Assembly (NCBI GenBank): GCA_022414725.1
Contig: CM039464.1
Span: 26,453,566-26,517,565 of the forward strand
Source: Microglena sp. YARC
Lineage: Eukaryota; Chlorophyta; Chlorophyceae; Chlamydomonadales; Chlamydomonadaceae
Reading direction: 5' to 3'
Length of the DNA stretch: 64,000 nt
Shown here: in pieces, positions 48,462-60,973 of the stretch
Layout of the letters: every line of letters begins with the position of its first letter
Numbering within the stretch: the stretch's first letter is position 1
Translations under genes and position numbers: made by a program
Notes under the pieces: generated by a model
What the model was told of the DNA's origin: nothing
What the model saw: the letters and a program-made list of their open reading frames with translations, nothing else
Database searches by the model: none

Positions 48462-49649
48462 ACATGTTTGTAGATATGCTTTAGTGCACGTACGTTATAA
48501 TGCTGCATTCCCTGCTTCCATTGCCTCGTTTACCTGCATTTACCTTCCCCTCTCACTGCACAGTCCTAGCTTACAAGGTACCTATGTACGCCTTAGTCCT
48601 AGAACGCCTTAAGTTGAATTGCTATTGTGAGCCAAACATGTATTTTATTATATTTATTTATTACCGTACTGACATGAAACTTGAACGTTTTGATTTGACG
48701 GAAGCAACCGTCAAATCGAGGCGTATATTATAGTCCGCGACGAAAAAACCGTCAACCCGTTATCAGGCGCGATATTAGGGTATAGGCTCCACATAGGGCT
48801 TACTACCCCACCTTGGGACCTGCCGCCTGCGCCTGCCAACTCATATATGCCGTAGTCCTAGAACACCCTGAGTTGAATCGCTATTGTGAGACGAATATAT
48901 ATTTTATTATATTTATTTATTATTATCTTTATCAGATGTATCTAGTATTATCTCCATATATGCCTTAGTCCTAGATCGCCATAAGTTGAATCTCTATTGT
49001 GAGCCAAAAAACCATACATGACCCCAACTGCTCAGAATGGACTTGTGTAAATTACATTGTCCGCGAATGCATCAGCTAGGTCTGCAGATAATTTCTATTC
49101 GCATTTGTATCTGGCCGCAAACAGCCCTGCTCAGGAGGCCGGTGGCAGAACACGAGATGTATAAAAAGCTTGAATCGACTTCAACGAGATCGCAAGAGCT
49201 ATACCACGAATGAAGTTTTTGCGGGACAAAAGGCTTATCGAACCCCTACCACAAGGTTGGAGGATACGCTTCAGCCTTGGCCTCGGAATTTACCAGAATA
49301 GCAGTACAACTTTAAAATTAACCTCCCATTGTCCCAATCCCACCTCCCAACTTGAGAATACCCCCCCCAATCCCAAATCAAAATCTAATTTCAGATGAGG
49401 ATTTTTGAAGAAAAGTTGAATCAGTTTTTTTTAGTTTTGTTTTGAAATTGGAATTGAAAATCGATTTATTTGTCGAGTTGTTCTTCATGCTCTAAAGCAA
49501 AATCTGGAACTCAAAATGATGCAACTGTGTCGGTGCAGCTACGTACATCTAACAAATGTAAATGATCAGTGATTTTTGGCTCTGTGTACTGCCGCATTGC
49601 CTGTACACTTCCTCCCATAACCTACTATCACCATGACTTTTAAGGGAAG

Positions 49650-50652
49650 ATGTGCACTAAACGTATTCCTACTTTTCGTTTTGATAAATTTTGATTTGAG
49701 TGCGATAGACTCTGACTCACTCCTTCGAAGAGCTGATTTAATTTAGGGAACCCCACAGTACACAAATGAGCATGATTCACTTCACGTGGTTCCCACCACT
49801 TGAGCAAACCCAAATTCAAGTATTTATATATTGAACTGATGTGATTAGGCAACTTAATGCCAACAAATACTTGTCATTGTACAGGAGGTCACAGGCTAAA
49901 ACCATCCGATTCATGATGAGCAAGACTTCGACACCTATTAAGATATTTATATGACTTTGATTTATATTACATTTTCTTTAAATAATACTTGAAGGTATGA
50001 AAAGGACTGAAGGCATTATTTACCTGTCTATCCATCATTATCATCATTATCATGGTTTAATTGCCTCAAATTGTATTCTGGAGCCTGAGGGTCTGCTCTG
50101 AGTGTGGTGTGAGTGTGTGTGGGTGAGGGGGGTGATGGTCTGTGGGTGGGTCGGTCGGGAGGAGGGGGTGGGGGGTGGGGTGGGGCGGGGCTCGACCTAG
50201 GAACCTCATCAGGGACTATAATTCAGAACGCGCATCCAAACCCGTTGCGCGCGCGCTTTTTTTCCCCCCAACTGCCGCTCGTGCGACGCTGCGCGCTAAG
50301 GTCTAGGTGACGTCCAGCCTGGCATCCAGCCTGGATGTACCTTCCAGGGCATCCTCCAATTATACCCTGGGTATAACCGACTAACGAATGCAGATTCGTA
50401 CTCGTCTCGTCAAGCCTATCTGGATGGTGTACCTCACGCTCAAAAAATCGCACTGGCAAAAAGTTACACAGAGTACAAATAAAGTTGGGAAAACGGCCCC
50501 CCCCCCCCCCCCCCCCCCCCCTCCCCGCCCTCGTATCTCGGCCCCCCCCTGGGTGTCTCGACATGATTTCGACAGTATCGACATGTGCTCGCGGTTCTCT
50601 ATCCATATCAAAGATACGATAATACATATTTTTCCTTGCCCCCCCTATTATT

Positions 50653-50683
<31 letters not shown>

Positions 50684-52215
50684 TATTTACTAGTACGGTA
50701 GCCCGTGTGGCCGGTGGCCACACCTACTCTCACAAAGACCCCCCCCCACCCCACCCCCCCACCCAATCATAGTGCGGTGCCCGTTTGGCCTTTGGCCACA
50801 CCTATTTGGGGCTCGTTACATAATGGTTAACACTTGAAGCCCCCCCCCCCTATTCACACACCACCACCACCAAACCATTATCCCCCCCCTCCCCCCTTCC
50901 CTCCCGTTGGCCACACCTGTTTTGGGCTGGGTTGCAAAACGGTTTTCTCTGCAGTGCATGCAACTTAAAACATTGATGGACGCATATCCCTTGCGATGGT
51001 CTCCCTTGTGCACCCACAAGCACAAAAACACCAGCGACCCCCCCCCCCCCCCCCAGTTACCTCCCCCCCACCCCACCCAACCATGTACCCCCACCCACAA
51101 ACATACTCCCTTACTCTTCCTGACATTTTTCCTGACTCCATCTCTTCCCCCACCCAAGCCATCCCACCAGCCCCCACCCTCTCCCCACTCTCATCCCTCC
51201 CCTCCCTCCTACACGCACCCACCAGCACACACATACTCCATATCTGCCTCCCTCCACTTCAGCTGTGGGCTTTGCCATAGCTGAAAGGCAAACGGGACGA
51301 AGAGCATCGACAACGTTTGCGCATCATCCGACTCCGCTAAAAGCATCGGACCTGCTTCCCTGCCACCTCAGCTGTGATCGATAGTCGACCCCACTGAAAA
51401 AGCTGAATATGCGCAATCGCAACTGTACATAACTAAAGCTTCTTCTTAGCGAGCATGTATTCAGTTCGGCCGAAGAACAATCCTGTTCACCGCAACTGCT
51501 CCCGAAGTCAACTTGATCTGAGACTTGGAAACATCGCTAGGTTCATCCATTCAACTTTGCCGCGTGCTCGCTATAGCGCAATGCACAGCGACGACATGTT
51601 TCTCGATGCAGTGGGAAGAAGTTGCAGTCAAGTTGCTGATTTGAGATGTTCAGTCAAGTTAGGGCGAGAATGCTCTGGGAGATTTTTCATTCGGCCAACT
51701 TTGATGCGTACTTGCTCTGGCACAATGCGGAGCGACATGTTTCTCAATGCAGTGGGAAGAATTTGCAGTCAAGTTGGTGAAATGGGATGGATGCGATTCG
51801 GACATTTCTGACAGGTCGGCTGACTCACCACGCCACCTCCCGTTGTGCGCAGCGACATGTCTCTTGGAAAGGTCTTGCAGAGATGCAGGGGGAAAAGCTT
51901 GTAGGAAGACGAAAAGTAGCGCTACCGAAATCAGGTGGATTAACTCAGGCATGAAAAGGAGAAATCGGGCGGGATGCGCAACAGGTAGAATACGCAGGAG
52001 GCGAAGGTTGCATAAGGCAGAATTCGCAGGAGGCCAAATCAGGCAGAATTCGCTGGAGGGATTAAAAGCGGGAATTGGCTGGGCGGGAATTGGCTGGGCG
52101 GGAATTGGCTGGGCGGGAAGTCGGTTAAGTCGGTTACGCGATGACACCACCACGACCACGACCACTACCACGACCGCCATGATTTCTTTATATATATAGA
52201 TTATTCTAGCCGTGA
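49650..52215. other. 2.5-kb insertion private to the intron of copy B
   Basis: Copy A is nearly continuous across this point (about 8.8-9.1 kb), so this block was added in B. It contains GTG/GGGTGGG-rich sequence (50,105-50,190), several poly-C tracts (50,496-50,522, 50,840, 51,040), an ATT-trinucleotide (50,650-50,680), CGTTTGGCC-flanked repeats, and three copies of GGGAATTGGCTGGGC (52,072-52,112). A roughly 900-bp non-repetitive part at 51,290-52,190 is unexplained. No gene is recognised. Confidence 0.5.
52072..52118 (+). repeat. GGGAATTGGCTGGGC triplet repeat
   Basis: Three exact 15-bp units, GGGAATTGGCTGGGC, lie at the right end of the copy-B insertion, followed by a CACCACGACCACGACCAC stretch. 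Confidence 0.85.
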
Positions 52216-52736
52216 ATATATTGAACACTAGATCATCAAACACCATAGAACATGTCCTTTCTAGCCGCTTATAGCTACCCTTGGACTACATTACACATGC
52301 AAATGGCCAATGTACCTGTCTGCATCAAATCGTCAATGTACCTGTCTGCACCTGTCTGCAATGTACAACTGATTAGCAACCATCTTTGTCAACACCATCA
52401 TTCTCTTCTCATTTTTCTCCTCAACTCCACTGTCTGTATCGTTGCTGCCCTCACGGGCACCATAACCACCATCTTCCTTGTCATCATCCACATCACCATT
52501 GCCCTTACCCACATCTAAACCACCACCTCCACCAGCATCATTTTTGTCACCATCATCGCTACCAACATCAACACCCCCAACCACATGCAAACACGCACCC
52601 ACCATCGCCATCACCACTATTACCCCCATCCCCACACATGCACACACCATCGCCACCTCCACTGTCATGCCTGTCCATGTCACCCCCATCCCCACACCAT
52701 AGCTCACCATGCTACCATAATACCACGAGCTCTTAC

Positions 52737-54790
52737 CTGCATAAGCTTGTCTGGGTCCACTGGCTCCACGACGGAGGATGCAGCCCCGGCATGCTCAAGA
52801 GCAGATGATGAACTAGCCCCGTGCGAAGTCTGTCCATTGATACGCTTTTGCTTAGATACACGCTCCTGGCTGGTGCATACATCGAACAACCGCAGGTGCA
52901 GCTCATGAATCGCATTCTTCACCCTGGGTGAGGTGCTCGCAGCAGCTCGAACTTTTAAGAGAGCAGGAATGACACCAGCAGCAGCCAGCTCCCTCCGGAT
53001 GATAGGACTAACAGCAGCTAGAAAAGTAAAGATCCTGGTTGCCCCGAGCAGCTCATCTTCTGAAGCATTGACCCGTAGCAAGGACGCTAAGGTCAGGAAG
53101 GAGCTCGCAGATGTAAACGAGCCACTGACAAGAGGATCAGCAAGCAGATTACATACAGTGGTACACGCATTTCTAAATGCTAACTCGAAAGTCTCAGGTG
53201 CACACATCAATCCCACCAAGGGAGTGATGGCACCAGCAGCAGCCACCATTTTCCTGGTGTGAGTACAGCAATATAATATGTGCATGAGAGCTGCCAATCC
53301 GTAATTCTGCCCAGCTTTTGGAGAGCTAGTGGATAACAACGCCACCAAGGGTGGAATCGCACCAGCAGATGCTACCTTGCCTTGCAGGTCAGAATTGTCT
53401 GCAACCATTTGCCCAAGAGCATATGCTGCCTGCAGCACAACTACTTAAGTGCTGGCAGACAACAATGCCACCAAGGGCGGAATTCCACCAGCAGATGCCA
53501 CCTTGCCCTGGTTACAAGGATTGTTGGCACATAGATCTGCCAGAGTCATCATTGCCTGCTGCTGCGCAGGTATGCTAGTGGACAAAAACGCCACCAGTGG
53601 GGGAATGGCACCAGCAGATGCCACCTTGCCTTGCAGATCAGCATTGTTTGCAACCATGTAACCAAGAGCAAATGCTGCCTGCTCCTGCAAAGTTTCTGAA
53701 GTGCTGGCAGACAACAATGCCACCAAGGGAGGAATCGCACCAGCAGATGCCGCCTTGCCCTGGTTGCATGGATTGAGGAACACTAGATGTTGAAGAGCAC
53801 CTGCAGCGTTCCACTGCACAGCTTCTGAAGTGCTGGCAGACAACAATGCCACCAAGGCAGGGATAGCACCAGCAGATTCCAACTTGCCCTGGTTGCAAGG
53901 ATTGTACACTAGATGGTGAAGAGAACATACTGCCTCATCCTGCACAACTGATGGAGTGCTGGAGGACAACAACGCTACTAGTGGGGGAATGGCACCGGCA
54001 GAAACCACCTTGCCTTGAAGGTCATCATTGTTTGCAACCATGTGCCCAAGAACACCTGCTGCCTCCTGCACAACAACTACATTGCTGGCAGACAACAATG
54101 CCACCAAGGGCGGAATTGCACCAGCAGATACCACCTTGACCAGGTTGCAAGGATTGTTGGCACATAGTAATAACAGGGCCGTCACTGCCCGCTGCTGCAC
54201 AGACGCTGGAGTGCTAGAGGATAACAACGCCACCAGTGGGGGAATGGCCCCTGCAGATGCCGCCTTGCCTTGCAGGTCAGAATTGCTTGAAACCATGCAC
54301 CCAAGAGCATATGCTGCCTCCTGCAGAACTCCTGAAGTGCTGGCAGACAACAATGCCACCAGTGGGGGAATGGCACCAACAGATGCCACCTTGCCCTGGT
54401 TGCAAGAATTGGAGAACACTAGATTTTGAAGAGCACATGCTGCCTGCTCCTGCACATGAGGTGGAGTGCTGGCATACAACAATGCCACCAAGGCAGGGAT
54501 AGCACCAGAAGCCACCTTAACCTGGTTGTCAGAGTTGTTCTTGGCTAGTCTAGCGAGCGCCACTACTGCATCCTTCTGATTGTTGGATGGCACGTCGGGT
54601 GATAACAAGGCCACCAGGTGGGGAATGGCATCTGCATTTCCTACCTCATTGCTATCTTGCAATACTTCAGCCTTGGATTCATGCGGTCCACTAGATTTGT
54701 CAATCGGACTGGATGTGGAATGGCGTTTGCGGTGTCGCAGAGAATTGCGTGGTCTTCTGGTTGGTAGTGCAAGTCCTCCTTGGCTGACAT
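52737..54790 (-). pseudogene. armadillo-repeat exon, copy B (TAA and N-terminal frameshift)
   Basis: On the minus strand, about twelve to fourteen 42-residue ARM repeats (NPCNQGKVASAGAIPPLVAL and variants) lead to the same C-terminus as copy A (EPVDPDKLMQ) and the same donor CAG|GTAAGA at 52,736. A TAA at 53,445-53,447 replaces a Ser codon (TCA in the homologous repeat of copy A). The start equivalent to copy A (MSAKEDLH, ATG complement of 54,788-54,790) is out of frame with the repeats because of unequal insertions totalling 29 bp; the repeat frame is instead open upstream through the homopolymer to 55,022. Both lesions argue for a pseudogene. Confidence 0.75.
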
Positions 54791-54907
54791 AGTTACAGGT
54801 AAGCCCAGGATGCCTACTGGTATTGAATCCTGCTAGGCTGATACTGAGTAAAAGCCTGGAACCTGTCTTGTCCAAATCAGTACTACTGACCTGCTCGCAG
54901 AGATAGA

Positions 54908-54943
54908 AGGGGGGGGGGAAGGGGGGGGGGGGGGGGGGGGGGT
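54908..54943 (+). repeat. poly-G tract upstream of copy B ARM exon
   Basis: Long G runs (one interruption by GAA) at the position equivalent to the poly-C at 5,691-5,729 in copy A, seen on the opposite strand. Confidence 0.8.
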
Positions 54944-56184
54944 ATGTGAGGCAATGGAGAAGGGACAGTAGGGGAAGACATGTGAGCAGTGGATTACTGG
55001 ATACAGTACACTGCATGGTCATAGGCAGGCCATTTCTGACCCAAGAAAAAAGCAGTGGGTGAGGTTGGGTTGAATTGGGTTGGGTTGGGTTGCGAGAGTG
55101 GGAATGAGGGTTGGCAGGTGACAGACCTTGTAACCAAGGGAGACCGATCTAGGGGTGAGACCATGTGGCTATGCTCAGATGCAGGTTTTGATGTATTGAT
55201 GCATGGTATGTAGTGCTTTATGTCTAGGTAGGAGACGCTACCAAGCAACAATCTTTGCACACAGATAGCGGTATCAGCCATGGATTAGGACTCCGGCTGG
55301 TAATGTAGCAGATACCAGACAACAAGACAAAACAGTTTTTAGTCAACAACCCATGGTAGCCTCCAACTCACTTCCAAAGCTGGAACCCCAAACTAAGATG
55401 CATATTGTGTACGCGGGGCAGCATAAAGCATAATAATTTGGGCGTGTACTTTTATAATCGGGCTGCACGATGCCCAGTGGTAACATATGGAAAGGTTAAA
55501 TGTTCAGAATTGAGCTCCATATATTGGCCTGCACAATTCTGGTATCGGGCTGCACATATCTCCTTCTACTATGATCAAGGCCTGTTATACCATGCATGTC
55601 TGATTGCCTGCATGAATGAATACCATACTTGTATGTATGTTTGCTTGCCTTACTTCCGTGCATCTTGTACCTCTGAGACTAGAACTGGTATACATGCAAG
55701 CACTTACGCGTTTGTCTGGTTTTTGTTGTGTTATGTCCTCTAAGCAGTGTAGACCAGCTACCAGTTGGGAGGTCTCCTTAGCAGCCCCTGAGCATGTCTT
55801 AAAACTGTCTGCAGCCTTGTGATTACATTCCGTTCTCGGGAGTGTGGTTTATGAGTGTTTATGCAACCCATATTTACTCCGCCCGCAGACAGTGAGCAGC
55901 CTGAAGGCTGATAGATAATGCTTGCAAGTCAAAACAATCAAAACATAGCAGCCACAGGTGCATTCAACCTGTTAAATGTGACAACTGCATACATTGATGA
56001 ATATGTGTTGGAACCAGAACTGGTTCACATGCAAGCCAGTAAAGGTGCTATACGTGGGCTGCTCTGGTGAGTCTTGGGCTTGGGCTTGGGCTGGGCTTGG
56101 GCTGGGCTGTGATTGAGACAAGAATCCTAAAATGATGTGATCAGAATGGTATTATACAGTTATATCTGTAGAATAAACTGAGGC

Positions 56185-56318
56185 CTCCGTCAGTAAAACG
56201 ATTTTTTGGGGCCCAGTTCAGTGCTTGTTTTTGTTTAAGCACCTCGTGATACTGATATCGAGGTTGAACAAGTCTCTTTAGCCTATTTGGATACCCCTGG
56301 ACTGTACCAAACATACAA
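56185..56318 (+). mobile_element. dispersed family B repeat, near full length (SINE-like)
   Basis: CCTCCGTCAGTAAAACGATT, TTGGGGCCCAGTTCAGTGC, TGTTTAAGCACCTCGTG, GAACAAGTCTCTTTAGCCTA and TACCCCTGGACTGTACCAAA are in family order, with an ACATACAAACAT tail. Copy A lacks it at the corresponding place, so it inserted after the duplication or was lost from A. Confidence 0.6.
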
Positions 56319-57679
56319 ACATAGCTAGGATGCTATCGAGTTGAATTTTAACTTGAATTGTTACATATTTTTCAGCCAACTCTGGGCTGCTCACCGCCTT
56401 CCCATTCCGAGTCAACTATGACGATACCCATAAAAACCAGGGACTCAGGGAGCATATTAAGCAGGTTAGACAGTTCAGGTCGCTAGCAATGCTCTCAGTT
56501 AGGCTGTCAAGTTTAAGATGTGCCATATCGGCCATATTGATGATCTTGTTGTAAGCTAGGCCCCACACCTCAGTCTGGGGCATCCTAAGTTCAGAGAGGA
56601 GAAATCGGCATGTTTGAAGGGGACGCAGGTTTCTGGTTTCCTATTTCAAAAGCTCGACTTTTCGAAGGTAGGTTTGGCCGCGCCTTCCTGCCTTTCTCAC
56701 CAAACCCTTTGGGTCGCTGGTCTTGTGCAAGGGGCCCTTCGTCGGGTTTGAGTGAACAACTCGAAATCCTCTTGCGCAAGGGGCACTTCGTCGGGTGTGA
56801 GTGAAATCCTTTCGTATACCAAAATCTGACCTGCAAGCTCCCAACAGCGCACCTTGCCTCCGGTTGTTACTTCAATCGTATTCCTTTCCCGCGATGCCGT
56901 TCATAGATTAAGATGGCAACTCAATAAGCCGCCATTCTGCTCAAGCTCGGAAGTACGCCTCGCTGATGGTTGAGGTGCTGGCAAGCAGTGGATGAACAAT
57001 TAACTACCAAGTGGGCGAGTTTCACATTTGGAACTGACAGATTTGCGCGCGCTGTTGCGTTGCCTAATCAGCCGAGCGTCTGTTGATGCGTGATAATAGC
57101 GATCAGATCACCTCTGGGCATGGAAAATGATGATGTAGCTGTGGTGAAGCCCTCTGCTCGAGGCCACCGGCCCGAGGCCACCGGTGGCCAAAGGCATTGG
57201 GGTGATATCATCGTGCCCACGATAACTGCCAATGCTCAATGAGGGTGGCTTCGGAGCTGCCCATGGAATATTCTCCGTTCTCGCGTTCTCCGTATTCTCG
57301 CGTTCTGGGTGAGTTTCGCATTTTGAACTAACAGATTTGCGAACGCTATTGCGTTTCCTATTCAGTAAAGCGTCTATATATTACATAATAGCGATCAGTA
57401 TATCGGATCAACTGTGGACATGGAAACATGAAGACGTAGAATTGGTGATACTAATAATACCGTATGCGCCTAAGAAAATGGCGGTAAATAGGGTTGACTG
57501 AAACGACTGAAATAATTTTTCGCCAGTAAAGTTGGCGGGTTTTCCGACATTGGGGGGCTCCATAAATTTGCTCAAGTTACATTTTGGCGGAATCCTTTTA
57601 CATTTTTTTCTTTCCATTCACACTTGATTCAGGTGTGAGTCATAAGGAAACACAGAGCAGCCCTGAGTAGGATGAAAAT

Positions 57680-57885
57680 AAATGTAATAACCAAATTCAG
57701 AGCCTGGTGTGGCAGATTTTATACCACCAAGGTTTTCTCAGCCAGCAAACACTAGGCCTCAAGGCGGATCGACCGAAGTTCTGTGAGGATCTATCAATTC
57801 AATGGCCTGATGGTCGTTTGACTAGAATTCGAACCTTTTGGTGTTTGAACCTTGGAGGTGCAGGGTACACTGTATTGAAGTGAAC
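57680..57885 (-). mobile_element. possible diverged tRNA-derived SINE, copy 4
   Basis: GCCTGGTGTGGCAGATTTTA matches the terminal block of the other SINE copies. On the minus strand TTCAATACAGTGTACCC (A-box-like) precedes AAAGGTTCGAATTC (B-box). It lies in a stretch of about 570 bp present in copy B (57,445-58,015) but absent from copy A, which is consistent with insertion. Confidence 0.4.
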
Positions 57886-58559
57886 CCCGCCACAATGTTG
57901 GCGGGCGGCCCAGAGTTCCATGGGCTCCCTGTTTTGGCCCAGGCGCCAAGCCCCACCAGAAATGGCGAGACCCACCCGCCAAATCATATGCCAAATTATT
58001 GGGCGCATACGGTAGGTTGCCAACACTGCCGAGGTTCAAACTGGTGACATACTGCAATAAAAGCTCAGTCAAAGGACGCAGTGGTTTGAATCGGTGACAT
58101 ACTGCAAAATAAGAAAAGAACATCAACACGCCAGGGTAATTCAAAGCGCGCGCTTTTGTGCTATTAAGCGCTGACTTTTTGACCCCCTCTGCGCTTTAAG
58201 CGTAATTTTCTGCAATCCCATGTGGGCGCAGGTGCGCAGCTAGCAATTTCTGCGCTTTTTGCACTACAAAGTGCAGTTTTTTTGTTTTCAAGTGCGCTAA
58301 AGCGCTGGCCAATTTTGCCATTTGAAGTACCCTGCAACATGCATGTAGGTAAATCATATTCGCCCTCCTTAACCCGCTCTTTATGAATAATGTAGGGATA
58401 AATACATGGATAAATGGAATTAGTGCTGACAATCATGCTTTCTTAGCCCCTTCTCGTGCTTGCTTGTGAAGTCTTGCTAGTTTGGGTTTTGATTCTTGTA
58501 TATTTTTTGCTCGGTGCCCTGGTTTGCCAATATTGGCATCCTTCACCGTCCCGCCTTCT

Positions 58560-58795
58560 TTTTGGCGGAGCCCCCTCTTCATGGGGGCAGGAGCCCTCAT
58601 GTTTACCCATTTGTCCGTTCGACCGACCGCCCGACCGTCTTTCCGAGATAAAGCCTGGCACGTCAACCAACGGTCTCGTAACTTGCTTGCTTCCGTTGCC
58701 ACCCACCTGCAGGTGCACCTGTCGCTCCGTCGCGTTCACTCTCCGCCAATTTATTTTGGCGTCACGACAGAATGCTGCATAAAATTTGTCCGCTT
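58560..58795 (+). repeat. dispersed family C repeat, longest copy
   Basis: GGCGGAGCCCCCTCTTCATG with GGGGGCAGGAGCC stem, CCATTTGTCCGTTCGACCGA, AAGCCTGGCACGTCAACCAA, CGGTCTCGTAACTTGCTTGC, TGTCGCTCCGTCGCGTTCAC, TCTCCGCCAATTTATTTTGG and GAATGCTGCATAAAATTTG. It is the reference against which the other three copies were recognised. It starts at the outer edge of duplication copy B. Confidence 0.65.
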
Positions 58796-58952
58796 ACTGT
58801 TTGCTTGCTTTCATGGACATCGTACTCAAGTTTTTGGGGGGTGCCTCAAAAGACCTCCTCCTGTTATAAAACTGGATATTAGGCAGGTTGTGATGCTGTT
58901 CTGTCTTAGCATTGTTTTGCTGAGTTGATGTACCGGTATGTTAACCTTTCTC

Positions 58953-58955
58953 TCT

Positions 58956-59011
<56 letters not shown>
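58953..59011 (+). repeat. (CT)n microsatellite, 3' side of LINE
   Basis: About 28 CT units. A second (CT)n tract of similar length and strand lies at 60,609-60,660, beyond the other end of the LINE. Confidence 0.9.
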
Positions 59012-59014
<3 letters not shown>

Positions 59015-59163
59015 TAACGGTGTTACACAATTTGATTGCGGTCCAGCCACACAGTAATAAAGAAACACCAAAAATATCATAAGGAATAAGTCATCTAGTC
59101 CACCCTATTATTGAGAAAGTACAGTAAGCCAATTAAATAACTAAGATCTAGTGAAGGGGTGGG

Positions 59164-59164
59164 T

Positions 59165-59202
<38 letters not shown>

Positions 59203-59215
59203 GGGGGGGGGGGGT
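59164..59215 (+). repeat. (GT)n plus poly-G tract
   Basis: About 17 GT units are followed by about 14 G, just downstream (element orientation) of the LINE reading frame. On the element strand this is poly-C then (AC)n and may be the LINE's 3' tail. Confidence 0.85.
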
Positions 59216-59371
59216 CCCTCCGTAACAAACAAAAACTCGGTCCATCTCAAAAGATCGAAACAAATTCCAAAGGCACAGTTATAGCCTAGAAAATAATCTA
59301 AATATCTAAGCGTATAAAAAAACAATCTAGGCAAATTAAGCCAGAAGGTGCTAGTTTCTATAATTGTCATT

Positions 59372-60605
59372 CTATGTGTCTATGTCTAAGGCGTCTTTGA
59401 TGTCCGCCCTCCAGCTTGTCCTGTCTTGGGCCAGTGGGTACCAATTTGGAGACATTTTGGTGGCTTGGAGATCATCTCTAACGGTGTGAATGATGGTCTG
59501 TCCTTCTTGCCTCGGTTGACCCTCAGCAAGGGGTGTGTGCGTGGAGAAGAGCATTTGTTTCATGATGCGAGTGTCAGGTCGCCTGGCTATGTGTCCTAGG
59601 AACCTCAATCTATTTCCTCTAATGATGCTGGGAATATCCCTGTGGTTGCATCTTTGTCTAATGCCCTCATTTCTAACTCTGTCTGCTCTGCTAATGTTCA
59701 ACGACATGCGTAGACACTCATGGAGTGCCACGTCAAGTCGTTGAATCAGGGGTTCAGAGAGAGCCCATGTCTCGCTCCCGTACAGGAGGGTGGATGGTAT
59801 GATAGCTTTGAACACCAGATTCTTGATTTTCCTGGTTATGCTGTGGTTTTTCCATAGCCTAACCAGAGAAGCGCAAGCCTCCCTTGTCCTAGCGCTCCTG
59901 CGTTTGACCTCCTCTTGTAGGTCCCCATCTGGTGTGAACAGATTACTAAGGTACATGAATGAGGCAACAAAATCAATGCTGCCCCCATTCAGTGCTATGG
60001 GCGGGAGTGGGAGGGGGTTAAAGGGGGAGCTAGACAGAGGGTGGAAGTGCATAGCCTTTGTCTTCTTGTAGTTGATGGACATACCCCAAGTTCCTGAGGT
60101 GGTCTCAAGACTCTTTAAGAGGGAGGTGAGGCCATCTTTGGAGTAGGACAAGAGGACTAGGTCATCAGCATACATGAGGAAGGTGATGCAATGGGTCGTA
60201 GCTTGGGGGTGGGATCTAGAATTGGCTGGAGTGTTGAGCAGTCCATTCATGTCTGAGGCTATTGGGCATCCAAGCTGGACATCCTCTAGTGAGAACTACT
60301 TATAAGCAGGTGATCCATGAACAGGTTGAAGAGGAGGGGGGAGAGGGCGCATCCTTGCCTGACTCCTGTTTTCATCTCAAACTTTCTGGATCTGTAACCC
60401 TGGACAAGGACCTCTCCTGAGCATCCACTGTACATCTCTTTAACTAAGCTAACTAGGTGGGGATCTACCCCTCTGGCAGCCATCAGCGTCCACATTGCCT
60501 CCCTGTTGACGCTGTCGAAAGCCTTGCGGTAGTCCACAAAAGCTGCAAAGAGCGGGGCCCGCCCTGCCTTGGATAGTTCACAGATGCGCCTCATGGTCTA
60601 GAGCT

Positions 60606-60606
<1 letters not shown>
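59372..60606 (-). mobile_element. LINE (non-LTR retrotransposon) fragment: reverse transcriptase, frameshifted
   Basis: On the minus strand, codons at 60,594-60,286 encode FVDYRKAFDSVN (RT motif A) and GVRQGCALSPLLFNLFMDHL (motif B). A one-base shift near 60,290-60,305 moves to the frame of 60,250-59,372, which has YADDLVLLS (catalytic motif C), the following INYKKTKAM, the common LINE C-terminal segment STLLYGSETWAL, RLRFLGHIARRPDTRIMKQM, and TAG at 59,372-59,374. The endonuclease and 5' part are missing, and the 5' end abuts (CT)n at 60,609. It is a dead 5'-truncated copy; the clade cannot be fixed by eye. It has no functional link to the neighbouring genes. Confidence 0.85.

Positions 60607-60608
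<2 letters not shown>

Positions 60609-60660
<52 letters not shown>
60609..60660 (+). repeat. (CT)n microsatellite, 5' side of LINE
   Basis: About 26 CT units separate the truncated 5' end of the LINE from duplication copy C, which begins abruptly at 60,665 (GTGTCCATTGCATTGATG). Confidence 0.9.
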
Positions 60661-60664
<4 letters not shown>

Positions 60665-60973
60665 GTGTCCATTGCATTGATGAAAATCTACACCCGAGTC
60701 AACAATTTAGCCAGACTGAAACATATTTTCTTTGTGCATGGTGTTCATCTGCCCCCCACGACTTCCTGTTGCCAAGGGCACATTTGCTACGGGCCCATAA
60801 GCATACCATAGCAATGCGACCACCATCATCATAACCATGGGAGGAGGGTAGTGCCCCTCAATGCTCACGGCCATATGCAAGTTGCGGGCACACGTGGAAG
60901 CAAGGTAGGAAAAATCAAATAATAATTAAATCTACTAAATCAAATATGCTAGGAGAGTAGTGCCCCTCAATGC

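Larger units (their letters stand above)
46030..58550 (-). repeat. segmental duplication, copy B (inverted relative to A)
   Basis: This is the minus-strand counterpart of 3.2-12.56 kb, with the same order of ARM exon, long intron and RING exon. It is longer because of private insertions at about 46,480-46,930 (near the RING 3' end), 49,650-52,215 (in the ARM-RING intron) and 57,445-58,015 (upstream, including a SINE-like stretch). Together with copy A it forms a very large inverted repeat around a 33-kb spacer containing the SGNH gene. Confidence 0.8.
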
